DNA of 9,329 nucleotides. Source: Desulfobacteraceae bacterium (GTDB taxonomy: Bacteria > Desulfobacterota > Desulfobacteria > Desulfobacterales > Desulfosalsimonadaceae). This document shows, piece after piece, positions 1 through 5,778 of this stretch. The stretch's first letter is position 1, and each line of letters starts with the position of its first letter. The position numbers and the translations under genes were made by a program. Below the pieces are notes generated by a model, which worked only from the letters and a program-made list of their open reading frames with translations, was not told where the DNA came from and ran no database searches. The DNA is taken from contig JAABTZ010000082.1 of the NCBI GenBank assembly GCA_011389605.1, positions 1-9,329 on the forward strand. The letters are read 5' to 3'.

Positions 1-740
1 CCTTTCCCAGTTCCCATATTATTAAACCGAACATCGAAGGCATCGAGCAAAGCGTGCGCAACGAAGCGTTCTGTATGGCCATAGCCGAAAGAATCGGCTT
101 AAATGTTCCCCCGGCAACTGTCCTGACAAGCCCGGTCGAAGTCTATGTCGTCCAACGCTATGACCGGTATCGCGACAGCACAGGCGTTTTGCATCGTCTT
201 CATCAGGAAGATTTCTGCCAGGCGCTCGGACTGATGGCCGAGACCAAATATGAGGCTGAAGGCGGTCCTTCCCTCCCGGATTGTTTTTCTCTGCTGGACC
301 GATTTTCCAGCCATCCAATCCTTGACAAAAAAGCCCTGCTCAAATGGGTGATGTTCAATTATTACATCTATAATGCCGATGCGCATGCCAAAAACATTTC
401 TTTTTTGCTGAAATCGGATGAAATCCGGCTTGCACCATTTTATGATCTCATGTGCACGGGGATATACGAAGGCGTCCATGACAAACTGGCCATGAAAATC
501 GGAAAGGAAAATCGTCCACAGTGGATATATATCCGCCACTGGGAACGCATGGCTAAATCAGTCGGCATTGGGACAAAACTGGTTTTGATAACCTTAAGTG
601 AGATGGGCAAAGCAATAAGTGAGGCAGCAGAAAAAGTGGCAGCAGAACATCATGAATTGTGGGGCCCGGCTTCTATCATTCCTGAGATTCAAAATATTAT
701 CGAAAAGCAGGTTCAAAGGACAAAAACCGCTTTGCGATAG
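1..740 (+). CDS. hipA: Type II toxin-antitoxin HipA family serine/threonine kinase, 5' partial
   Basis: This is the kinase portion of a HipA toxin. The frame is open to the left window edge, and residues before the first internal start (GTG at 54) already read as HipA (SSHIIKP, containing the ATP-binding lysine), so the gene begins outside the window. Counting from 54, the segment RNEAFCMAIAERIGL matches the family helix after the P-loop. LHQEDFCQALG follows, then the catalytic loop NADAHAKN (Asp109 and metal-ligand Asn114), then the second metal Asp in LAPFYDL (Asp131). All catalytic residues visible here are intact, so this part is not obviously decayed. HipA kinases of the E. coli type phosphorylate glutamyl-tRNA synthetase and cause growth arrest, and are neutralised by a HipB partner. 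Any hipB would lie upstream, outside the window. The N-terminal subdomain cannot be seen. The gene converges on the minus-strand gene ending at 783. The family assignment is secure; the target is not known. Confidence 0.9.
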   Translation, partial: FPSSHIIKPNIEGIEQSVRNEAFCMAIAERIGLNVPPATVLTSPVEVYVVQRYDRYRDSTGVLHRLHQEDFCQALGLMAETKYEAEGGPSLPDCFSLLDRFSSHPILDKKALLKWVMFNYYIYNADAHAKNISFLLKSDEIRLAPFYDLMCTGIYEGVHDKLAMKIGKENRPQWIYIRHWERMAKSVGIGTKLVLITLSEMGKAISEAAEKVAAEHHELWGPASIIPEIQNIIEKQVQRTKTALR

Positions 741-782
741 GGCAAGGCCCCAATTCAAGCTTTGATAACCATGTTCACGGGT

Positions 783-1109
783 TTACTGCCCGTTGCGCCA
801 GTAATTATTGGCAGCGGCAATGGTTTGGAAATGAATGGCAATTACCTGGGATGCGGCAATTAAACTGTCCGGATCATGTGCATAAGCCGGCCGCAGCTTC
901 TTTAACACCTCCTTGTCCGGCTGGGTTTCTGTGACACCTTTGCGTGAAAGCGCAATGGCCAGCTGGAATCCATCTTCAGGGGTCGCAACGATCAGGCTTA
1001 AGCTTTCTTCTTTTCCCTGTTTTGCCATGCTATCTTCTGCTGCGGCGAAAGCAACGAGAATAAGGGAGAAAAACATCATCACAAAAACAATCAGATAAAC
1101 TTTTTTCAT
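783..1109 (-). CDS. Small exported protein of unknown function (signal peptide)
   Basis: I do not recognise this 108-residue protein. The first 25 residues form a classical Sec signal peptide: MKK, a hydrophobic core YLIVFVMMFFSLILVAF, then small residues AAA before EDS, with likely cleavage near residue 23-25. The mature part of about 83 residues is soluble, has no cysteine and ends in aromatic, polar residues (NNYWRNGQ), so a periplasmic location is expected. The start is well supported: a strong Shine-Dalgarno, CAGGAGGTCAAA, lies just before the ATG. It sits 52 bases downstream of the narK remnant on the same strand, so it was probably the distal gene of a transporter operon. Because that operon's upstream half is missing, its present promoter is unclear. 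No domain or function can be assigned from sequence alone. Confidence 0.72.
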   Translation of the reverse strand: MKKVYLIVFVMMFFSLILVAFAAAEDSMAKQGKEESLSLIVATPEDGFQLAIALSRKGVTETQPDKEVLKKLRPAYAHDPDSLIAASQVIAIHFQTIAAANNYWRNGQ

Positions 1110-1161
1110 TTTGACCTCCTGTTTTTCATTTAAGATTTTCCTTTAACTGATTTGCGGCTAT

Positions 1162-1560
1162 TTACTGGGCATTGCCCTCAGCCGGAGGATACCGGTAAAG
1201 CATATACAAAAGCCCCAGGGCGATGACTGTGAGGATGGTAAAGACGGCAAATCCTTTGCTGTAGCCGGCTGTGGGGGATACGGCCACAAACAGGCCCATG
1301 GCCGGGGGAATGACAAATCCGCCGAATGCGCCCAGGCCGCCCACGATGCCCGAGGCCCCGCCTACGGCTGCGGGTGTGTAGCGGGGAACCAGCTTGAACA
1401 CGGCTGCATTGGCAAAGCCCATGCCGAGGGCCATGATCATCTGGCCGACAAAGGCCAGGGCAAAGGATTCAGCTACCAGGACCATTAGGATGGAGCCGGC
1501 AATGACAGCCAAAAAGGAAAACAGGGCCACTTTTTCGCCGGTGAAAATGTCTGCGCGAAG
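1162..1560 (-). pseudogene. narK: NarK-type nitrate/nitrite MFS transporter, C-terminal fragment
   Basis: Only the last third of a major facilitator transporter remains, about 130 residues with roughly four transmembrane segments. The segment GMGFANAAVFKLVPRYTPAA followed by GGASGIVGGLGAFGGF matches the second half of NNP-family (NarK/NasA) nitrate-nitrite transporters, including the glycine-rich nitrate signature; intact members have about 400-450 residues. The longest start-to-stop reading begins at a GTG at 1530, but the same frame continues upstream through LRADIFTGEK, which also looks native. It meets the RAYT element terminus at about 1561-1570 and a stop inside the element at 1588-1590. 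No start codon with a ribosome binding site is present, so it is unlikely to be expressed as a transporter. The missing 5' part is not on the other side of the element, where an ADP-ribosylglycohydrolase gene lies. Confidence 0.82.
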
Positions 1561-1579
1561 GGGGACGGGGGGACGCCCT

Positions 1580-1797
1580 TTATATTTTTATATTTAATAA
1601 ACGCGGCAGGTCCAAACCCGCTTCGGATGCAATCCTTTCACCTTTTTTCACGGAAACACTCACGGTCGGGACGGAAATCCTGAACTGGTCGGCAATATCG
1701 GTCATGGATACTCCCAGCTTTCGTACCAGCCAGAAACAAAGAAGAGAGCGGCCCTTTACAACGTTTCTGTGTTTGCCGGGTCCAAAGAGTTCACGGG
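1580..1797 (-). pseudogene. Out-of-frame C-terminal HTH tail of the RAYT transposase
   Basis: In the -1 frame relative to the transposase, the minus strand reads RELFGPGKHRNVVKGRS, then LLCFWLVRKLGVSMTDIADQ, then FRISVPTVSVSVKKGERIA, and stops at 1580-1582. The second and third segments form a helix-turn-helix resembling the C-terminal domain of DnaA, which long deltaproteobacterial RAYTs carry after the Y1 domain. Joined to the upstream frame, the restored protein would have 340 residues, and the genomic span (1580-2601, 1022 bases) is one base short of a whole number of codons, as expected for a single deletion. I see no canonical X-XXY-YYZ slippery heptamer at the junction, so programmed frameshifting is not supported. 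Confidence 0.78.
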
Positions 1798-2601
1798 TTG
1801 AACCGATAGCAGCTCAGATACCAGGGAGATCACATGCTCAAACGTTATTCCCTTTGATGCAAGCGCGTATCTCTGGTTCATCGATTCCCGGGCTTGCGCC
1901 AGGACTGTCCGGACAAAATCGCCATCCCCTAAAATACGCTCATCGCTTTTTTGAAAAATTCCAGCCTTGCGCATTGACCTGACCTCCGACCACCCGCCGG
2001 CGCTTCGCACCAGGCCCCCGCCGAGAAGTTCCGGCTGCCTGCCCATCCCGATTCCCTTGACAACAAATTCCCGGTACCTTCCTCGGGCCTCGGCGGATTT
2101 GCTTCCAAAAAGAAGCAGGACCTCGTTGACCGAATGCCAGTTGATATTATGCCTGCCCATGATCGAACCGTGCCCGGAAAAACGGTATCTGTCCAGTGCG
2201 TCCATATCCCTGACCAAACCGGCCCGCAGCGGATTGAGATGAATATAGCGCACCAACTCCTTTAAATAGGCATCCTCCTGGCACAGGATCGATTTGTATC
2301 TGTTCTGAAACAAATGCCCGCTTCGGTGATGGCGCCTGTTGTGGCCGATGGCGTAGCTGGTCATCAGCCGGCGCATAACGGTTGCAATCGGCACATTGCC
2401 GGTTTTGAGCAGAAGATGGAAATGGTTGGGAATCAAGGCCCAGGCAAAGCATTGGGTCTTTGTTTCAACGATGAGCTCTCCGAGCTTTTTGAGAAAAGCG
2501 TTGCGATCCTGATCGTCACGGAATATTTCGGCGCGCTCGATTCCTCGTGCAATGATGTGGTGCACCGCTCCCGGTGCATCTATTCTGGCTTGTCTCGGCA
2601 T
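1756..2601 (-). CDS. REP-associated tyrosine (Y1, HUH) transposase, frameshifted before its C-terminal HTH
   Basis: This is an IS200-like Y1 transposase of the RAYT group. Such enzymes nick single-stranded DNA at REP-like hairpins with a tyrosine and a histidine-pair metal site. The N-terminus MPRQARIDAPGAVHHIIARG and the phrase CFAWALIPNHFHLLL are typical. The HUH pair is His60 and His62, and the probable nucleophile is Tyr119 in LVRYIHLNPLRAGLV. The catalytic domain (about residues 1-160) is intact. The open frame ends after 281 residues in NSLDPANTETL, but translation of the -1 frame continues the family sequence (RELFGPGKHRNVVKGRS and onward) to 1580, so about 60 residues carrying a DnaA-like helix-turn-helix were lost through a one-base deletion near 1795. 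The start codon lies in a hairpin stem and has no strong Shine-Dalgarno. It may still express a truncated enzyme, but full function is doubtful. Confidence 0.88.
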   Translation of the reverse strand: MPRQARIDAPGAVHHIIARGIERAEIFRDDQDRNAFLKKLGELIVETKTQCFAWALIPNHFHLLLKTGNVPIATVMRRLMTSYAIGHNRRHHRSGHLFQNRYKSILCQEDAYLKELVRYIHLNPLRAGLVRDMDALDRYRFSGHGSIMGRHNINWHSVNEVLLLFGSKSAEARGRYREFVVKGIGMGRQPELLGGGLVRSAGGWSEVRSMRKAGIFQKSDERILGDGDFVRTVLAQARESMNQRYALASKGITFEHVISLVSELLSVQPVNSLDPANTETL

Positions 2602-2621
2602 TCATTATCTTTAGCATGCCG
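2596..2621. repeat. Subterminal hairpin of the RAYT element, overlapping the transposase start codon
   Basis: The arms CGGCATTC and GCATGCCG flank a 10-base loop and pair with one mismatch. The transposase start codon (2599-2601) lies in the left arm. The derivative element at 7538-7563 carries the same hairpin with perfect 8-base arms, so the structure is conserved while coding is lost. It is a likely transposase recognition hairpin. In mRNA it could also hide the start codon. Confidence 0.7.
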
Positions 2622-2644
2622 GATTCGAACTGTAAATATAAATA

Positions 2645-2710
2645 TATAAAGGGCGTCCCTTGCTCTTCTTGCTCTTCTATAAAGGGCGTCTCTTGCTCTT
2701 CTTGCTCTTA
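2645..2710. repeat. Two tandem 33-bp copies of the RAYT right terminus
   Basis: Positions 2645-2677 and 2678-2710 are tandem copies, with two mismatches, of a unit that starts TATAAAGGGCGTC and continues with the TTGCTCTTC-type direct repeats. Each unit includes most of the element's terminal inverted repeat. Two further 10-base units CTTAGTCTTA (2711-2730) follow directly and run into the stop codon of the next gene. Confidence 0.8.
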
Positions 2711-2727
2711 CTTAGTCTTACTTAGTC

Positions 2728-3624
2728 TTACAGAAGCGTGCGGATTTCGCTGATGTGGCTGACGCTTTCGATCCAGTCTCCGGAAACCGCCTCCATGCCC
2801 AGATGCGCGCCAAGGATCATCCCGGCAATACTTGCTCTGGCCGCGCTGTCGCCGCCGGCCATAACCGACTGGACCAGGGCTTCTTTGAGATTGTCCTGGT
2901 ACCGGGCAATGAGATGGATAGTACCGGGCAGGGCCTGGTCGATTTCACAGGCCTGGCCGAACCGCGCGATGGCATCAGCGCTCTTTTCGTCTGCGGACTT
3001 GAGTCCGGGCCCGATATACATGGAAATGGGCGACATGGCAAATTCATCGTCTTCTGCAATGCTTTCCATGGCTGCAACCGGCGCCGAACCCTGGAGCACC
3101 GCATGGGCCACCCTGGCAAAAAACGCCGCTGCGTCAATTACGGCTTCATTGTTATGAGTCATGGCCGTCTGAGAGCGTGCGGCTTGTACCAGTTTTTCCG
3201 GGTCATCGGGATAAAGGCAGATCAGTGGGGCGATCCGGGCGGCCCCGGCCAGATCATTGGATGATGACCCGGCATTTTCCGGATCCGCACCCTTTTCATA
3301 ATTGGCCAGGGTCTTGCGGGTGGCATTGTCGATGTAGCCGTCATAGTCGTCAAACAGTGCCCGCCATTGTTTTGAAAAATCGGCAGGCTCAAATCCCTTT
3401 TGCTCGGCAATGGACCGGAGCAGAACCAGCATCTGATCCCCATAATGGGTGAAATCCCCCCTGCCTTTGGTCTTGTGGAAGGAATCCGGCCCCGGTGCCA
3501 CCGGAGATTCGATTCTGCCGAAATCTGTTTGGATTTTTTCCGGATCATAGATCCAGTGGGCGCCCAGAGCCAGGCTGTCTGCGGCAAATGCGGCCAGCAC
3601 TGCGGCTTTGGCGTTATCGCTCAT
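2728..3624 (-). CDS. ADP-ribosylglycohydrolase (ARH/DraG-like) family protein
   Basis: This 298-residue protein has the all-helical ADP-ribosylglycohydrolase fold pattern. AAFAADSLALGAHW (residues 11-24) stands for the family's GxxxGDALG start. NDLAGAARIAPLI (123-135) and AMTHNNEAVIDAAAFFA (154-170) match the central helices, and AGGDSAARASIAGMILGAHLG (256-276) the last metal-site helix. Family enzymes use two Mg ions to remove ADP-ribose from proteins or small molecules. Here the first metal motif is HYGDQ (Asp63) rather than TDDT, and the last is GGDSAA rather than GGDTDT, so several usual ligands are absent and the activity may differ or be lost. I chose ATG 3624 because AAGAAGGA lies just before it. 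The longer start at 3684 would run through the end of the small gene upstream (stop at 3645). The two genes are 20 bases apart and probably co-transcribed. The last codon meets the tandem repeats next to the RAYT element. Confidence 0.83.
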   Translation of the reverse strand: MSDNAKAAVLAAFAADSLALGAHWIYDPEKIQTDFGRIESPVAPGPDSFHKTKGRGDFTHYGDQMLVLLRSIAEQKGFEPADFSKQWRALFDDYDGYIDNATRKTLANYEKGADPENAGSSSNDLAGAARIAPLICLYPDDPEKLVQAARSQTAMTHNNEAVIDAAAFFARVAHAVLQGSAPVAAMESIAEDDEFAMSPISMYIGPGLKSADEKSADAIARFGQACEIDQALPGTIHLIARYQDNLKEALVQSVMAGGDSAARASIAGMILGAHLGMEAVSGDWIESVSHISEIRTLL

Positions 3625-3644
3625 GACGGGTCCTTCTTTGGCCA

Positions 3645-3821
3645 TTATTTGCTTTGTCCGTTTCCCTCTTTGCGGCAGACGCATTCATGCTCCCCGCACT
3701 GATCACATATATATGTGGCTTCAACAGCCGGGGTGCCGGCGGAATCCGCGGGCCTGTTTTTCCTGAAAAGGAAAAACCCAAGCGCAACAGCCAGCAAAAT
3801 GATGATAATCAAGTATTCCAT
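3645..3821 (-). CDS. Small membrane-anchored cysteine-rich protein, 58 residues
   Basis: The minus strand encodes 58 residues that start MEYLIIIILLAVALGFFLF, a single transmembrane helix (about residues 3-19). A basic stop-transfer (RKNR) follows, then a Pro/Ala linker, then a cysteine cluster YICDQCGEHECVCRKE. The spacing C-x2-C-G-x-H-x-C-x-C suggests a small zinc (or other metal) site in a soluble tail, probably cytoplasmic under the positive-inside rule. TAAGGA lies 10 bases before the ATG. The stop is 20 bases ahead of the ADP-ribosylglycohydrolase start, so the pair looks like a two-gene unit. The 58 bases between this gene and the end of cbiB are AT-rich (ATAATTATTATAG) and could hold a promoter, but no clean -35 is seen. 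I do not recognise the family. Real coding is supported by the ribosome binding site, the TM pattern and the tight fit with its neighbour. Confidence 0.72.
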   Translation of the reverse strand: MEYLIIIILLAVALGFFLFRKNRPADSAGTPAVEATYICDQCGEHECVCRKEGNGQSK

Positions 3822-3879
3822 GTGTTGTTTTCCTTAGTTTCTATTCAGCCCATTGTTTTCGTTTCTATAATAATTATCA

Positions 3880-4668
3880 TCATTGACCGGAATGCAATGC
3901 GGATATCCCGGCCTGGGTGCGGCAGCTTGGTACAGGGGATCCTATTCGATCATCATTCGCAAAACCATCATGAGCCCTGCGGCCGGTTTTGCAAATCAGG
4001 GCGGTTGCCAGGGAGATGATGGGCACAGACAGCCTTGCCGGAATCCAGTTGGCCGCTTTATCGAGTCGGGCAGCAACTTTTCCGAAAAGTTCATATTTTA
4101 ACGTGCGATATCCCACCATGGAGTCCAGCGTGGAGATCATTTTAAAAGCCATAGCACCGGGCGCGCCCAGGATGGCGGCAAAAAACAGGGGGGTGAGCAC
4201 CCCGTCAACGAAATTTTCCGCAACCGTTTCAATGGCTGCCCGGTTGATGGCAGATTCATCCATGTTTGCCGTATCCCGGCTTACCAGCATGGCAATCAGG
4301 GCCCGGGCCTGATCAAGGCGGCCGGCCGCTATGGCCTGATGCACCTTTCCGGCTTCGTCATACAGACACCGCGGGCAGATGCAGGCATAGACCAGCAGGA
4401 TTTCCAAAATCGTGCCTGCCGTGGGATGTGCCAGACGGGCAAGCAGCACCCCGGCAATGGTGATGAAATAAGTGCCCGATACCAGGACTGCGGCAAAAGC
4501 CAGTCCGGCTGTGAATTCATTGGACAAAAGCGTTCGGAAAGGTTTTTCCAGCCTGGCTGCGGCCGCGCCCATCAGGCGCACTGGGTGGGGCAGACGGGGC
4601 GGATCGCCCAGAAGCAGATCCAGGGCCAGGGCAGTGGGTATGATCCAGGCGGCAGAAAGCCCGGCCAT
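3880..4668 (-). CDS. cbiB: Adenosylcobinamide-phosphate synthase CbiB/CobD, C-terminally altered
   Basis: CbiB is the membrane enzyme that attaches aminopropanol (phosphate) to adenosylcobyric acid in cobalamin assembly. The signature segments are LDLLLGDPPRLPHPVRLMG (residues 16-34), VSRDTANMDES (129-139), AAIETVAENFVDGVLTPLFF (144-163), TLDSMVGYRTLKYELFG (180-196) and ARLDKAANWIPARL (200-213). After about residue 229 the sequence (RAHDGFANDDRIG and onward) no longer looks like the family, which normally continues with a SPNAGxPE segment and further membrane helices to about 310-320 residues. This product ends at 262. A shift of one base there gives LMMVLR, which is closer to the family but soon hits a stop. 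The gene is therefore probably truncated by indels. The start at 4668 is chosen because it overlaps the cobD stop as TGATG, with GGAGAA in front, indicating translational coupling; an ATG at 4713 lies inside cobD. Confidence 0.85.
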   Translation of the reverse strand: MAGLSAAWIIPTALALDLLLGDPPRLPHPVRLMGAAAARLEKPFRTLLSNEFTAGLAFAAVLVSGTYFITIAGVLLARLAHPTAGTILEILLVYACICPRCLYDEAGKVHQAIAAGRLDQARALIAMLVSRDTANMDESAINRAAIETVAENFVDGVLTPLFFAAILGAPGAMAFKMISTLDSMVGYRTLKYELFGKVAARLDKAANWIPARLSVPIISLATALICKTGRRAHDGFANDDRIGSPVPSCRTQAGISALHSGQ

Positions 4669-5778
4669 CAGGTGTTCTCCGGGCCGGCCATCTGCGTGCG
4701 CTTTTGAGCACAACCGGCAATCAGGTCTGCTGCTTTGATATTTGTGTCCGGGTCCTGGATGGATATCCGGAAAAAACGGCTGTCTATGCCCTTGAAATTT
4801 TTGCAGTTCCGGATCAGCAGGCGATGGTCCAGCATATGGACGGCTGTCTCGGCGGCAGTGAAATTTTTTCCTTCCAGGAGAAGAAATGTGGCATCCGAAT
4901 CATGGACCTGAAGGCCGGGTATGCCGGCAAGCCGCCGGCTGATTGCGGCGCGCTGGTCTTTGAGATACTGCCGGGTTTTTTCTTCATGTTTTCCGGCCGT
5001 GTCCTGATTCCGGGCAATATAGATCACCGCCTGCTGGGCCTGGGCATTGACGCTCCAGGGCGGACAGTGATTCCGGATTGTTTGGGCAAGGCCTTTGGAC
5101 GCGGCGCAAAATCCCACCCGCAGGCCCGGGATGCAGTACATTTTGGAAAGCGACCGGAGCACGACAACATTGGGCAGATCCATGCGGGCCAGGCTTTTTT
5201 CTCCGGCCCCGGACACAAAGGGTAGGTAGGATTCGTCCATGACAAAAAGCGTGTCCGGCAGGCCCCGGGCCAGATGGGCCAATAAATCGGTGTCTGTGTA
5301 TCCGCCGGTGGGATTGTTGGGGTTGCACAAAAAAATCGCATCCGTGTCTTTTGCAGCCCTTTTGAGCCGGTCTGCGTCCAGGGCGAATCCCTGGCGGCTT
5401 TCGCGCATTAGAAATTCGTGCCTGACGCCGTTGATGGCCAGGGCGTCTGCATAGTCGGCATAAGTGGGCCCGACCACAAGGGCTGAGCCGATGGCTGCAG
5501 CCCGGGGCAGCAGGTAGAGAAATTCCTTGGTGCCGGCCCCGGCAATGACTTCGGATCTGTCCAAATCCTCAAAATCGGCAAAAGCGGCCACAGACCGGCC
5601 GGCATCCACCTCCGGAAGCCGGCACACGGCATGGATATTTTCGGCCAGGTGTTTGAGCAGGCCGGGCATGGGGCCCAGGGGGTTGATATTGGCGCTCATG
5701 TCCGTGATGTCTTCGGGCGCGCATCCCAGGGTCGCTGCCGCGGCAAAGAAAGATGTTGCCCCCGTGTCCGTGGATCAT
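4668..5778 (-). pseudogene. cobD: L-threonine-O-3-phosphate decarboxylase CobD with an N-terminal frameshift
   Basis: CobD is a PLP-dependent, aminotransferase-fold enzyme that decarboxylates threonine phosphate to (R)-1-amino-2-propanol phosphate, the linker of the cobalamin nucleotide loop. The long open frame from ATG 5699 (343 residues) shows SANINPLGP, NPNNPTG (126-132), Asp155 in VMDES, and the PLP lysine Lys186 in LRSLSKMY. However, the true start is upstream: ATG 5778 is preceded by AAAGGAG, overlaps the cobQ stop as ATGA, and encodes MIHGHGGNIF, the family's conserved HGGN beginning. That frame is broken after GGNIF. Removing one base (C at 5748) joins it to FAAAATLGCAPEDITD and on into SANINPLGP, giving a 369-residue protein of normal family length. 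As written, the gene yields a short frameshifted peptide, or an N-terminally shortened protein if translation restarts at 5699. A sequencing indel is a real alternative. Confidence 0.85.

Larger units (their letters stand above)
1570..2659 (-). mobile_element. RAYT (REP-associated tyrosine transposase) element with 16-bp terminal inverted repeats
   Basis: This unit of about 1.09 kb is defined by a perfect 16-base inverted repeat, GGGACGCCCTTTATAT, at 1570-1585 and, as its reverse complement, at 2644-2659. Each end contains a GGG-nnn-CCC mini-hairpin of the kind IS200/IS605 and REP elements use. A longer imperfect hairpin lies just inside the right end (2596-2621). The transposase gene fills nearly the whole element, and its original stop codon (1580-1582) is inside the left terminal repeat. 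The bounds are supported independently by the non-autonomous relative at 7383-7601, which has the same two ends. The left outer boundary is G-rich and partly duplicated, so it is uncertain by a few bases. Confidence 0.82.

Noticed and set aside
99..539. Long minus-strand open frame antisense to hipA
   Set aside because: The plus frame encodes conserved HipA motifs; the minus frame has no recognisable domain and is a shadow.
776..796. Bidirectional terminator between hipA and the exported-protein gene
   Set aside because: Only a 5-base stem (ACGGG/CCCGT) and no T-tract is present.
1786..1803. Programmed -1 frameshift in the RAYT, as in some IS elements
   Set aside because: The bases around the junction (GTTCAACCCGTGAAC) do not form an X-XXY-YYZ slippery heptamer and no obvious downstream stimulator is seen.
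2645..2730. CRISPR-like array
   Set aside because: The repeats are directly tandem without unique spacers and carry the RAYT terminus.
2755..3264. 169-codon plus-strand open frame
   Set aside because: It is antisense to the ADP-ribosylglycohydrolase gene; no ribosome binding site or domain is seen.
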